Source of the DNA: Alphaproteobacteria bacterium
Lineage (GTDB): Bacteria > Pseudomonadota > Alphaproteobacteria > Micavibrionales > Micavibrionaceae
DNA length: 34,835 nucleotides
Direction: 5' to 3'
Assembly: GCA_016125135.1 (NCBI GenBank)
Contig: WGMJ01000007.1
Span: forward strand, 1-34,835
Under the pieces are notes generated by a model, which was given only the letters and a program-made list of their open reading frames with translations, did not search any database and was not told the DNA's origin. The translations under genes were made by a program, and so were the position numbers. Each line of letters opens with the position of its first letter. The first letter of the stretch is position 1. Below, piece by piece: positions 1 to 7,911 of this stretch.

Positions 1-389
1 CCATAGTGCTTGGCGGTGAGCAGGCGGGGCATTTGATATTGGGTGATTACGCAACAACGGGTGACGGGCTTTTGGCCGCGCTTCATGTCATCCGCTTCTG
101 GCGCGAGAGTGGCAAAAAAGCCAGCGCGTTTTTAAATGTATTCCAGCCCTTCCCGCAGGTGCTGAAAAATGTGCGTTTCAGCGGTGAGTCGCCTTTGCAA
201 AAAGATGTTGTAAAAGAAGCCATTAAAAACGGTGAAACAAAATTAAAAACAACAGGTCGTTTGCTCGTGCGTGCCTCTGGCACCGAGCCACTCATCCGCG
301 TGATGGCCGAAGGGCGTGATTTGCAGTTTATTACAAACGTCGTTGATGAAATTTGTGGCGAGATAGAAAAATACGGAAAGGCTTCATAA
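1..389 (+). CDS. glmM: Phosphoglucosamine mutase, C-terminal part (5' truncated by window edge)
   Basis: This is the last ~129 codons of an enzyme that converts glucosamine-6-phosphate to glucosamine-1-phosphate, the step before UDP-GlcNAc and hence peptidoglycan and lipid A synthesis, in the cytoplasm. The open frame enters from the left edge (first full codon at position 3). It begins in the conserved LGGEQAGH loop (substrate specificity loop of the alpha-D-phosphohexomutase family) followed by [13 protein letters not shown]. Near the end it has [16 protein letters not shown], the phosphate-binding loop of domain 4. These segments fit GlmM better than phosphomannomutase/phosphoglucomutase. 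The stop is one base before the purA start, so the two are probably co-transcribed. The active-site serine lies outside the window. Confidence 0.93.
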   Translation, partial: IVLGGEQAGHLILGDYATTGDGLLAALHVIRFWRESGKKASAFLNVFQPFPQVLKNVRFSGESPLQKDVVKEAIKNGETKLKTTGRLLVRASGTEPLIRVMAEGRDLQFITNVVDEICGEIEKYGKAS

Positions 390-390
390 C

Positions 391-1680
391 ATGGCAAATG
401 CAGCAGTCGTTGGCGCGCAATGGGGCGATGAAGGCAAGGGAAAAATTGTAGACTGGCTGGCTGCACGCGCTGACCTTGTTGTGCGTTTTCAGGGCGGGCA
501 CAATGCGGGCCATACATTGGTCGTGGGCGACAAGGATTACAAATTGCGTTTGCTGCCTTCTGGTATTGTGCGCGGTAAACACGCTTTGATTGGTAATGGC
601 GTGGTCATAGATCCTTTTGCGCTGCTTGCCGAGATTGATGAAATGGTAAGCAAGGGACTTACAATTACGCCTAACAATTTGAAGATTGCCGAGAACGCAC
701 ATCTTATTCTCTCTGTTCATGCGGCGGTTGATCAGGCGTTGGAAATAGCCAAGGGTGCAAACAAAATAGGCACAACGGGCCGTGGCATCGGCCCTGCCTA
801 TGAAGACAAGGTTGGCCGACGCGGTATTCGTGTGTGTGACCTTGCGTTTCCGGACACACTGAAAGATCAGTTGGAGAGGTTGCTAAGCCATCATAACCCG
901 CAATTGAAGCGCTATGGTGTGGAAGAGATAGCGCTTGATAAGTTGCTGGCATCACTGCTTGAAATTGCGCCGCGTATATTGGCGCATGCTGTGCCTGCAT
1001 GGAAAATCCTGGATGAAGCAAAAAATAAAAAACAGAATATTCTTTTTGAAGGGGCGCAAGGGTTTTTACTGGATATTGACCATGGTACCTATCCGTATGT
1101 GACATCATCGAACACATCTGTAGGGCAGGGTGCGGCAGGCTCGGGTGCGGGACCACAAGCCGTAGGTTATGTACTAGGCTTGGCAAAAGCTTATACAACG
1201 CGCGTTGGTGCTGGGCCTTTCCCGACGGAGCTCTTTGACGCGGTTGGCGAAGAGATAGGCCGTAAAGGACACGAGTTTGGGACCAATACAGGGCGCAAGC
1301 GCCGTTGCGGTTGGTTTGATGCGGTGCTGGTACGGCAGGCCTCTAAAATAAGCGGTATGAACGGCATTGCGCTTACGAAGCTTGATGTACTTGACGGGTT
1401 TAAGGAGCTTAAGATTTGCACCGCCTATGAATTAAACGGGCAGAAGCTTGATTATCTTCCGGCGGCCCCAGCTGTGCAGGCGGCTCTCACGCCGGTTTAC
1501 GAGACTATGCCGGGCTGGAGCGGAACAACACGTGGCGTTCGAAAAACAGAAGATTTGCCGCAAGAGGCAAAAAACTATGTCAAGCGGCTGGAGGCACTCA
1601 TTGAAACACCAATAAGTGTTCTTTCAACAAGTCCGGAGCGGGAAGATACCATATTACTCCACGACCCCTTTGCGGGATAA
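391..1680 (+). CDS. purA: Adenylosuccinate synthetase
   Basis: This enzyme joins IMP and aspartate using GTP to make adenylosuccinate, the first committed step of AMP synthesis. At 429 residues it has the usual family length. The N-terminal GTP-binding loop [10 protein letters not shown] (about residues 12-21) contains the catalytic Asp, and GGHNAGHT follows at about 36-43 with the catalytic His. Further family blocks are [14 protein letters not shown], a [14 protein letters not shown] segment, [13 protein letters not shown] and the guanine-recognising TKLDVLD near residue 330. The ATG lies one base after the glmM stop, pointing to translational coupling. The next gene starts 24 bases after the stop with no visible terminator, so transcription could run on into the pseudokinase gene. 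Confidence 0.97.
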   Translation: MANAAVVGAQWGDEGKGKIVDWLAARADLVVRFQGGHNAGHTLVVGDKDYKLRLLPSGIVRGKHALIGNGVVIDPFALLAEIDEMVSKGLTITPNNLKIAENAHLILSVHAAVDQALEIAKGANKIGTTGRGIGPAYEDKVGRRGIRVCDLAFPDTLKDQLERLLSHHNPQLKRYGVEEIALDKLLASLLEIAPRILAHAVPAWKILDEAKNKKQNILFEGAQGFLLDIDHGTYPYVTSSNTSVGQGAAGSGAGPQAVGYVLGLAKAYTTRVGAGPFPTELFDAVGEEIGRKGHEFGTNTGRKRRCGWFDAVLVRQASKISGMNGIALTKLDVLDGFKELKICTAYELNGQKLDYLPAAPAVQAALTPVYETMPGWSGTTRGVRKTEDLPQEAKNYVKRLEALIETPISVLSTSPEREDTILLHDPFAG

Positions 1681-1704
1681 GGCTTTTGCAGTAGAATCAG
1701 GGGT

Positions 1705-3840
1705 ATGGCCGATGCTCCGCCACAGCCGGACGATCCTTCTGCGTCCAACGAACAGCCGAAAGATGTAAAACAGCCCGCCGCAGAGTCCGGCGATAAAGCG
1801 GCTGAAAAACTTGCAGCCTCATGGGATGGCGAGCGTATATTCCTGAAGGGCGAAATAGAAATTTTTCCTGACCAGCGTTTGCCGGAGTATGATCAGCGCA
1901 CAATAAAGGCATATCGGGCGCGCAGCAAAAACGATGAGAATTGCTATGCGTTGCTTTGTGATAGAAAGCTTTTGCCGCGTGTAGGGGCTGCTGCAAAATA
2001 CCACTCTATTCTCAACCCGAATCTTGCGCGGCTTGTTGCATCCGGTGTTGTTGACTGGCTGCCAGAGAAAAAGCAGATATATGCTTTTATTTACGAGAAC
2101 CACGGTGGCCGTAAACTCACAAAACTTATCGAGAATGTCAGCCTGGGGTGGAAGGCTGAAACTGTTATCAGCACGATTATAAAGCCGCTCGCTTATGTGC
2201 TTGATGATTTGCGTAACGTTGACCTTGTGCATGGCTCTATCCGTCCGGATAATATTTATATTGTGGGTGAAGGAGCGTCTGCCAAGGCTATTCTAGGTGA
2301 GTGTCTGGCATTGCCGTTCTCGTATGCAACGCCTGCGGCACTAGAGCCAGTGAATAGGGGGGTTGCCCAGCCTATAGCGCGCGGGTTGGGGTCGTTCGAT
2401 GATGATCTCTACCATTTCGGTGCCACAATTGCCTGTATATTGCGTAGTAACGACCCGATGACAGGGCGGATGCCGGCGGAGATTACCGAATACAAAGTCG
2501 AGCATGGCAGCTTTCAGAGTTTTATCGGGCGCGAGCGGATTGTTGGAAATATTCTAGAACTTTTACGCGGCCTTTTGCAGGATGATGTCAGGCAGAGATG
2601 GAACCTCGAGGATTTGTTGGCATGGCTGCAAGGAACACGGATTAACCCCAAGCAGCAGGCTGCCGGTGTGCGTGCCAAGGCATCGCGTCCGCTTGATTTC
2701 AACCATAAAAAATTTATGCGCCCGCAATTGCTTGCGCTTGAAATCGCTAACCACCCGCTCTCTGTGCCTGCGCTTGTAACGTCCGGCGATCTCAAACAAT
2801 GGCTGAATCGTTCCTTGCAGGATACGCCTGTTGAAAAGCAGGTTGATGAAGTTGTACTTTCCTTGGGTGAATCCATAGGTGCAAGCAACTACGCGCCGAA
2901 GCTCGCCCTCAGGTTGGCAGTAGCGCTTAGCCCCGAGCTGCCTATTATCTATAAGGGTTTGAAGTTTTATCCTGATGGTTTTGCCAATGCCTTTGTCGAG
3001 GCTGTAGCGGCTGGTAAAGACCTGACAACCTATGCCGAGATTATGCAGGAGCAGGCGGTTCTTTACTGGATCAATCATGCGGACGTCACGAAAATGGATG
3101 TTAACACTCTGATCCACGGGTTTGATAACGCGAAAAATTTCCTGAAGCATCAGATGATCGGTTACGGGCTGGAGCGCTGCATTTACGTTTTGTCCGCCGA
3201 TGCACCATGTCTGAGCGATAAGTTAAGAGATTACTATGTCAGAACACCGGAAGATCTGTTTATGGCACTCAACCATATGGCAGAACATGGCGACAGGCCC
3301 GACATGCCTTATGACCGGCATATAGCCGCATTTTTGTCGGTGCGTGATCGCAAGGTCATTGACAATTATCTGGCAGATATTGCATCAGGCGAACGTCATC
3401 GCTACGTGATTGGTGTTTTAAAATCACTCGCGTTGATCCAGACAAGGGCTAAATTGCCGGAGGCGCCTGCGCTTTCAAGCTGGATGGTTGACTTTGTAAA
3501 ACCAGCTATCGGCCGCTTCCATGACAAGGAACTGAAAACAAGGCTTGCCGACAAGCTCGAGCGCGTAAGAAACAAAGGTGATATGAGCAAGGTTTTGGCC
3601 GTATTTGAAGAGTCGAACATTGCGCAGAATGATTACCGTGGATTTTATATTGCGCTACGCGACTACCTCCGCCTGAAAAACGAAATTTTCATGCTTCAGG
3701 GTAAGCTTGATCATGAAAAAGATTTCGGTATGGATGCAGGCCGCCAGTATGCAGCAGTGATTTCGGGCGCGATTGCAATTTTACTGGTGCTGGCCTATGC
3801 GGCACTTCACTTCGGCAATGGGTTCACAATTGTAGGTTAA
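1705..3840 (+). CDS. Tail-anchored protein-kinase-like protein, predicted pseudokinase
   Basis: 711 residues. Residues 1-40 are acidic and Pro/Ala/Lys-rich and probably disordered. Residues ~55-312 look like a Ser/Thr kinase fold: the catalytic-loop position reads HGSIRPDN (176-183) where active kinases have HRDxKPxN, an FDDDLYHFGATI segment (231-242) matches the helix-F DxYxLG block, and QDDVRQRW (292-299) matches the final DPxxRP helix. The catalytic Asp is Ser, the DFG region reads LGEC (197-200), and the VAIK-like strand reads YALLC (81-85) without an obvious Lys. I therefore infer that it does not phosphorylate by the standard mechanism. Residues ~330-670 are mostly helical and unrecognised. 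One hydrophobic helix (about 682-703) ends the protein, so the body should face the cytoplasm. A GGGG-rich Shine-Dalgarno sits unusually close to the ATG. The stop is one base before the next gene. Function unknown. Confidence 0.72.
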   Translation: MADAPPQPDDPSASNEQPKDVKQPAAESGDKAAEKLAASWDGERIFLKGEIEIFPDQRLPEYDQRTIKAYRARSKNDENCYALLCDRKLLPRVGAAAKYHSILNPNLARLVASGVVDWLPEKKQIYAFIYENHGGRKLTKLIENVSLGWKAETVISTIIKPLAYVLDDLRNVDLVHGSIRPDNIYIVGEGASAKAILGECLALPFSYATPAALEPVNRGVAQPIARGLGSFDDDLYHFGATIACILRSNDPMTGRMPAEITEYKVEHGSFQSFIGRERIVGNILELLRGLLQDDVRQRWNLEDLLAWLQGTRINPKQQAAGVRAKASRPLDFNHKKFMRPQLLALEIANHPLSVPALVTSGDLKQWLNRSLQDTPVEKQVDEVVLSLGESIGASNYAPKLALRLAVALSPELPIIYKGLKFYPDGFANAFVEAVAAGKDLTTYAEIMQEQAVLYWINHADVTKMDVNTLIHGFDNAKNFLKHQMIGYGLERCIYVLSADAPCLSDKLRDYYVRTPEDLFMALNHMAEHGDRPDMPYDRHIAAFLSVRDRKVIDNYLADIASGERHRYVIGVLKSLALIQTRAKLPEAPALSSWMVDFVKPAIGRFHDKELKTRLADKLERVRNKGDMSKVLAVFEESNIAQNDYRGFYIALRDYLRLKNEIFMLQGKLDHEKDFGMDAGRQYAAVISGAIAILLVLAYAALHFGNGFTIVG

Positions 3841-3841
3841 T

Positions 3842-4369
3842 ATGGCGAAAAAAGAGAAAGCGGCAAAGGTAACTAAAGCAAAAAGGCGCAGTAACAAACT
3901 GAGCTGGAAAGGGCAGCTATTACTTGTTGTTTCAATAATAAGTGCCGCAGTAATGCTGCCGATAACGATTCTATTGTTTGTAGGTATGATGCCGACTTTG
4001 GCCGCTAGTTTTATGGATCGCTCACGCGACAAAATGAAAGTCTTTACCGTGGGGTCTTTGAATTTTGCAACCTGCTTTCCGTTCGTTCTCGATATTTCTA
4101 CAGGCGGGTTTAAAAGTGATCAGGCAATAAACCTGATTACCGATGCACAAAATATCATCATTATGTTCTCGGGGGCGGTTGCGGGGTATTTGCTGGAGTG
4201 GGCGACTGTCGGTGTTGTGGCCACAATTGTTATCGAGCAGGCGCGCGGGAAGATAAAATCTATGCGAAACACACAAGAGGAGCTTGTCGAACGCTGGGGT
4301 AAAGAAGTGCGTGGCGATATTCCCCTTGATTCTCAAGGGTTTGCTATTGAATTGCCCGAGCAATCTTAA
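3842..4369 (+). CDS. Small membrane protein of unknown function, partner of the pseudokinase gene
   Basis: 175 residues, not recognised. The first ~20 residues are strongly basic (Lys/Arg-rich), then comes a long hydrophobic stretch (about 24-56) that could be one long or two short membrane helices. A further hydrophobic pair lies at about residues 75-85 and 105-130 (around GAVAGYLLEW). The C-terminal ~45 residues are charged and hydrophilic. The basic N-terminus suggests it stays in the cytoplasm. The ATG follows the pseudokinase stop by a single base (TAA-T-ATG), so the two are very likely co-translated. The first pseudopilin gene begins 129 bases downstream. No signal peptide cleavage site or known motif is visible. 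A membrane partner for the tail-anchored pseudokinase is an inference from coupling only. Confidence 0.75.
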   Translation: MAKKEKAAKVTKAKRRSNKLSWKGQLLLVVSIISAAVMLPITILLFVGMMPTLAASFMDRSRDKMKVFTVGSLNFATCFPFVLDISTGGFKSDQAINLITDAQNIIIMFSGAVAGYLLEWATVGVVATIVIEQARGKIKSMRNTQEELVERWGKEVRGDIPLDSQGFAIELPEQS

Positions 4370-4498
4370 GGGTTTTTTCAGGTTTTTCAGCGATAATAGT
4401 AAATGGAACGCGCAGTTTTTTGCGTGTTTTTTTGTGCCTGAAAAAAAGAAAAAGGTTGAGATAAATTCTCCCATAATTTTAGCGGGTTAGGTGGTTTT

Positions 4499-5029
4499 TT
4501 GGGGTTCTGGAAAGCTTATTTTCGCGAGAAAAAAGCGGCGACGGCGGTCGAGTTTTCGCTGGTGGCCTTACCGCTCATTTATCTGCTGATTGGCATACTG
4601 GAAATTTCACTTTTCTTTGCCACATCAAGTGTTATTCACGGGGCATCTTCACAGGCGGCGCGGTTGATTAAAACAGGGCAGCTGCAGCAAGGCGGTGGTG
4701 ATGCCGAGCAGATATTCAGTGATGCGCTTTGTGCGAATGCGGATTTCATGGTGCGGTGTGGCGACATACGTTTTGAAGTTGTCCCACTCTCTGACGGGTT
4801 TTCGTCCTTTGCTGACATGCCAGCTGAATATGATAGTGATGGCAATTTTACGCCACGTCCATTTGATGCAGGCGGTGTAAATGATGTTATTATGGTGCGG
4901 TCGGTGTATCCCTACCATTTTGTGACACCGCTTCTTTCTGTCTTTATGACGGGGGCACGGAATAGCGTTAAAACGATTATGGCGACGGTCATTTTCCAGA
5001 CAGAACCATATGATTTTTCGGATAGCTAG
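4499..5029 (+). CDS. tadE: TadE-like pseudopilin
   Basis: 176 residues. It has the TadE layout: a short basic N-terminus, then KAATAVEFSLVALPLIYLL, a single hydrophobic helix, then a periplasmic domain. The Glu at the fifth position of the mature helix is kept, while the residue before the presumed cleavage point is Ala rather than Gly. TadE-family proteins are minor pseudopilins of the Tad pilus, processed by the prepilin peptidase. The frame is open back to a stop at 4457-4459 but contains no ATG or GTG before codon ~80, so TTG at 4499 is the only conventional start that keeps the membrane helix. A GGTGG sequence lies about five bases upstream as a weak ribosome-binding site. The next gene starts one base after the stop. 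Confidence 0.85.
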   Translation: MGFWKAYFREKKAATAVEFSLVALPLIYLLIGILEISLFFATSSVIHGASSQAARLIKTGQLQQGGGDAEQIFSDALCANADFMVRCGDIRFEVVPLSDGFSSFADMPAEYDSDGNFTPRPFDAGGVNDVIMVRSVYPYHFVTPLLSVFMTGARNSVKTIMATVIFQTEPYDFSDS

Positions 5030-5030
5030 A

Positions 5031-5564
5031 ATGAAGAGAATAATTAAGCGTTGGCAAAACTATAAAAATTCCGCCAGCGGAACAGCTTTGGTGGAAGCGG
5101 CTTTGCTTATACCTGTAATGCTAACGTTACTTATGGGGGCGGTTGATATCGGAACGGGGATTGTGCTTTCACAACGGACTGTGAGTGCGTCGCAAACGGG
5201 GGCTGACCTGATGGCACGAAACGTTGAAGTGGGCGACTCGGAGATCGAGAATATTATCGACGGGGCAGAGCTTGTTTTCGAGCCTTATGCTGCGGGTGCT
5301 GCTTTTGGCATTGATATTGTGAGCGTGCAGTTTAACGCCTCGGGAAACGCCAATGTTGTGTGTCGGGAAACCAGAAATATGTCGCCTAATGATGAAGCTA
5401 TTGAAAGTGTTGATGGATTAGGTACAGCGGGGGAAGGCATGGTGATTGTCACGGTCCAGTATCAGTATGAACCATATTTTGCGAGTATATTTATTCCTGA
5501 TTTTACATTCAGGGAGGTCGCATTTACACGGGGAAGGCGCAGTGCTGTTGTGAACTGCGTATAG
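5031..5564 (+). CDS. Second TadE/TadF-like pseudopilin
   Basis: 177 residues, counted from the ATG at 5031 (MKRIIKRW), one base after the upstream stop; an in-frame upstream ATG at 5010 would overlap the previous gene and adds no recognisable sequence. The N-terminus is basic, then SASGTALVEAALLIPVMLTLL gives a type IV-pilin-like cleavage site (Gly before, Glu at mature position five) and one membrane helix. The remaining ~130 residues would be periplasmic, with two Cys (in NVVCRE and at the extreme C-terminus, VVNCV) that could form a disulfide. It belongs with the TadE/TadF minor pseudopilins needed for Tad pilus assembly; I cannot tell TadE from TadF by sequence alone. The TadG gene follows after three bases. 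Confidence 0.85.
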   Translation: MKRIIKRWQNYKNSASGTALVEAALLIPVMLTLLMGAVDIGTGIVLSQRTVSASQTGADLMARNVEVGDSEIENIIDGAELVFEPYAAGAAFGIDIVSVQFNASGNANVVCRETRNMSPNDEAIESVDGLGTAGEGMVIVTVQYQYEPYFASIFIPDFTFREVAFTRGRRSAVVNCV

Positions 5565-5567
5565 GGT

Positions 5568-6902
5568 ATGAAGAAGCGCGTAACACATTTTTTAAAATCA
5601 ACCGTTGCTGCATCGGCAATTGCTTTTGCGTTGCTCATCCCTGTTGTTGTGGGCGGCGCTGGTATGGCGGTTGATGTCGCAACAGCGTATCTTGTGCAAG
5701 CACGGCTTTCGCATGCGCTGGATGCGGCTGCGCTTGCAGGGGGGGCTGCGCAGGCGCATGGCGAGGGGTTGCAGGAGGCTGTTGAGCGGTTCTTTAACAA
5801 AAATTACCCACCTGAAAAAATAGGCGCAACGTATGATTTATCAGTGGCAGAAGTGAATGAGCGTATTGAAGTGTCGGGCCGAGCCTATTTTAACACGGCC
5901 TTTATGCGTTTTCTCGGGATAGACCGGCTGAATGTGCATGCAAGCTCGCAGGTTACAAAGCCAACGCGTAATATCGAGTTGGCAATGGTACTTGACGTGA
6001 CGGGGTCTATGTCGGGGAGTCGTATTTCCGAGTTGCGCGCAGCCGCGAATGATCTTGTTGATATTATTGTGCAGGACAGCCAAACGCCGGCTTATTCTAA
6101 AATCGCTATTGTGCCCTATTCTATGGGTGTAAATGTAGGTACCTATGCAACACAAGTGCGCGGTAGTTATACAAATGGTTCAACCTGTACCTCACCCGGG
6201 TGCCAATATTACAGGTTCCGTAACCCGAGCGGTGACCAGAGAACACTCCAGATCAGCAGCTGTGTATCGGAACGTTCGGGCGCAGAAGCTTATACAGATG
6301 CGCCGCCAACAGACGGGCTGATCGGGCGGAACTATGCCAGCTCAGGCAACCCGTGTTTGACAAACCGTATTGTTCCTCTCACTAGCAACAAAACAACGCT
6401 GCATAACAGTATTAATAATCTGGTCGCAGCAGGCTCTACGGCTGGGCATATCGGGACAGCATGGGGCTGGTATATGGTATCGCCCAATTTTGGCTATTTG
6501 TGGGCGGATAATGAAAGCAGACCAGCGCCCTATGGCGAAGAAGATCTGGTCAAGGTTGTGGTGTTGATGACAGACGGGGATTATAATACGGCTTATTGCC
6601 GCGGTGTTATTGCGCAGGATTCAGGCACGGGGAGTGGTTCAAACACGGACAAAATAAATTGTAATGCAACAAACGGTAGCCCGTTCTCTCAGGCACAACA
6701 GCTTTGCACCGCAATGAAAGATGCGGGCGTTATTGTTTATACAGTCGGGTTTGATGTTGCGAACTTGCAAGGCGCAAGAGACGTTATGGCGAACTGCGCA
6801 ACTGATGCAAACCATGCCTATTTCGCGGATGACGGTGACGAGCTGCAGCAAGCCTTCCGTGATATTGCACGGAATGTTTTATCCATTTATCTATCACGCT
6901 AA
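5568..6902 (+). CDS. tadG: TadG-like pilus protein with von Willebrand A-type domain
   Basis: 444 residues. The N-terminus has a Tad-type membrane helix (STVAASAIAFALLIPVVVGG) with Ala where pilins have the conserved Glu, followed by a DVATAYLVQARLSHALDAAAL segment typical of TadG. Residues ~137-435 form a von Willebrand A-like region: a MIDAS-type DVTGSMSGSR motif around residue 142 and LMTDGDYNT near residue 330, with a large Cys-containing insertion between them. TadG proteins are envelope components of Tad pili, and the vWA part is thought to bind partners through a metal ion. The ATG is three bases after the preceding stop. This is the last gene of the + strand arm; it faces tadC on the - strand 51 bases away. 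There is no clear terminator in that gap. Confidence 0.9.
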   Translation: MKKRVTHFLKSTVAASAIAFALLIPVVVGGAGMAVDVATAYLVQARLSHALDAAALAGGAAQAHGEGLQEAVERFFNKNYPPEKIGATYDLSVAEVNERIEVSGRAYFNTAFMRFLGIDRLNVHASSQVTKPTRNIELAMVLDVTGSMSGSRISELRAAANDLVDIIVQDSQTPAYSKIAIVPYSMGVNVGTYATQVRGSYTNGSTCTSPGCQYYRFRNPSGDQRTLQISSCVSERSGAEAYTDAPPTDGLIGRNYASSGNPCLTNRIVPLTSNKTTLHNSINNLVAAGSTAGHIGTAWGWYMVSPNFGYLWADNESRPAPYGEEDLVKVVVLMTDGDYNTAYCRGVIAQDSGTGSGSNTDKINCNATNGSPFSQAQQLCTAMKDAGVIVYTVGFDVANLQGARDVMANCATDANHAYFADDGDELQQAFRDIARNVLSIYLSR

Positions 6903-6913
6903 GGGGGAGCATA

Positions 6914-7042
6914 ATGAAGACGATAATACGCTGTGGACGGGAAAACTTTGTCCTTATTGGGCCTGCGTTGCCTGAAGGATCGCAGGGCCGAGAATTACCA
7001 CGAACAAGGCCGGCAGGAAGAATAATATCATTGGTACAGTAA
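6914..7042 (+). other. Doubtful 42-codon ORF with a strong ribosome-binding site, at the convergence point
   Basis: An AAGGGGGAG sequence sits five bases before an ATG, 11 bases after the tadG stop. The frame (starting MKTIIRCGRENF) runs 42 codons and overlaps the 3' end of tadC antisense by 89 bases. The peptide has no hydrophobic helix or recognisable motif. It may be the stump of a former downstream gene of the tadE-G arm cut off by a rearrangement, or chance. I do not claim it is expressed. Confidence 0.15.
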
Positions 7043-7907
7043 GTTTGGGCGGCAAGGCTGCGGCCTTACGTTCAGCTTCTGCCATACGCATATCGCGGAG
7101 TTCATCCGCAATGGTTCTAATCACACTTGAAACAGATGTTCCGTATTGCTCGGCCTGAATAAGGGCGGTGGCAAATGATTTTGCAGCACCACTGCCAACG
7201 CGTCGGGCAAAATCCTGCAAGGCCGCGCGGCGATCGTTCAGCATACCCATTTCAGCGCTTAGAATGCCTAGCTCTTCTGCAAGTGTGGGGGCATGCTCTG
7301 CCACTTCTTCCGAAACACGCAATATTGTTTGTTCAAGGCCAATGCCGCCCTGCACGCAAACCAGCATCATGTCGAGCGCATCGGGGAATGTGATATTGAT
7401 TTCCTGCTGGCGTTTCAGAATGTGGTTCTTTACAAGAATGCGCGGCAACATAAAGCCAAACGCACCCATGCCAAGGCAGGCAAACATAACGGCGGCCTGT
7501 GAAAACTCTTTTTGTCCGCCCAGCATGATCAGCAGCGTGAAAAGTATGAGGAAAACAGGGAGGCCAATTTGTGCGGCCAGATACATAAAAGGGGCTTTAG
7601 GGTCGCGGATGCCGGCTTGTAACATCTGGTCCCGCAGTTTTTCGCCATAATCACCAAACATGATTTTAACTTTGAAGAAGAGCGCTACGGATTCGCGGGC
7701 TGTCAGACTTTTATCATCGTGGCGGTCATTACCGGCTTTCACACTTTCAAAAAGCGTCTTCCGTTTTTTCTCGATGATATTTCTTGTGCGTTCTTTTTTC
7801 TCTTGCTGGCGCAAATAGGGCATGGCAAAGCCTGCAAACGAAAGGGCGGCCACCAATGCACTTGCCAGAATAATAATCATGTTTTCTGTTTCAGGGCTAA
7901 AAACCAA
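6954..7907 (-). CDS. tadC: TadC, Tad pilus inner-membrane platform protein (type II secretion F family)
   Basis: 317 residues. It has an N-terminal membrane helix (residues ~9-30), a cluster of hydrophobic helices at about 108-160, a soluble T2SF domain at ~170-280 (FPDALDMMLVCVQGGIGLEQ, the typical start of this domain; then SFATALIQAEQYGTSVSSVIR) and a C-terminal hydrophobic helix. GspF-family proteins such as TadB and TadC form the inner-membrane platform that couples the CpaF ATPase to pilin insertion. The gene starts four bases after tadB and is the last of the - strand arm. Its stop faces the tadG stop on the other strand. TadC homologues typically pair with TadB, as here. Confidence 0.94.
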   Translation of the reverse strand: MVFSPETENMIIILASALVAALSFAGFAMPYLRQQEKKERTRNIIEKKRKTLFESVKAGNDRHDDKSLTARESVALFFKVKIMFGDYGEKLRDQMLQAGIRDPKAPFMYLAAQIGLPVFLILFTLLIMLGGQKEFSQAAVMFACLGMGAFGFMLPRILVKNHILKRQQEINITFPDALDMMLVCVQGGIGLEQTILRVSEEVAEHAPTLAEELGILSAEMGMLNDRRAALQDFARRVGSGAAKSFATALIQAEQYGTSVSSVIRTIADELRDMRMAEAERKAAALPPKLTVPMILFFLPALFVVILGPAILQATQAQ

Positions 7908-7911
7908 TTTT

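Noticed and set aside
4373-4446. TTTTTTCAGG and CCTGAAAAAA inverted pair in the gap before tadE
   Set aside because: The arms are 54 bases apart and A/T-rich, so a stable hairpin or terminator is not convincing.
4284-4490. 68-codon open frame spanning the gap between the small membrane protein and tadE
   Set aside because: Most of it overlaps the upstream gene in another frame; the unique part is Phe/Lys-rich from T and A runs.
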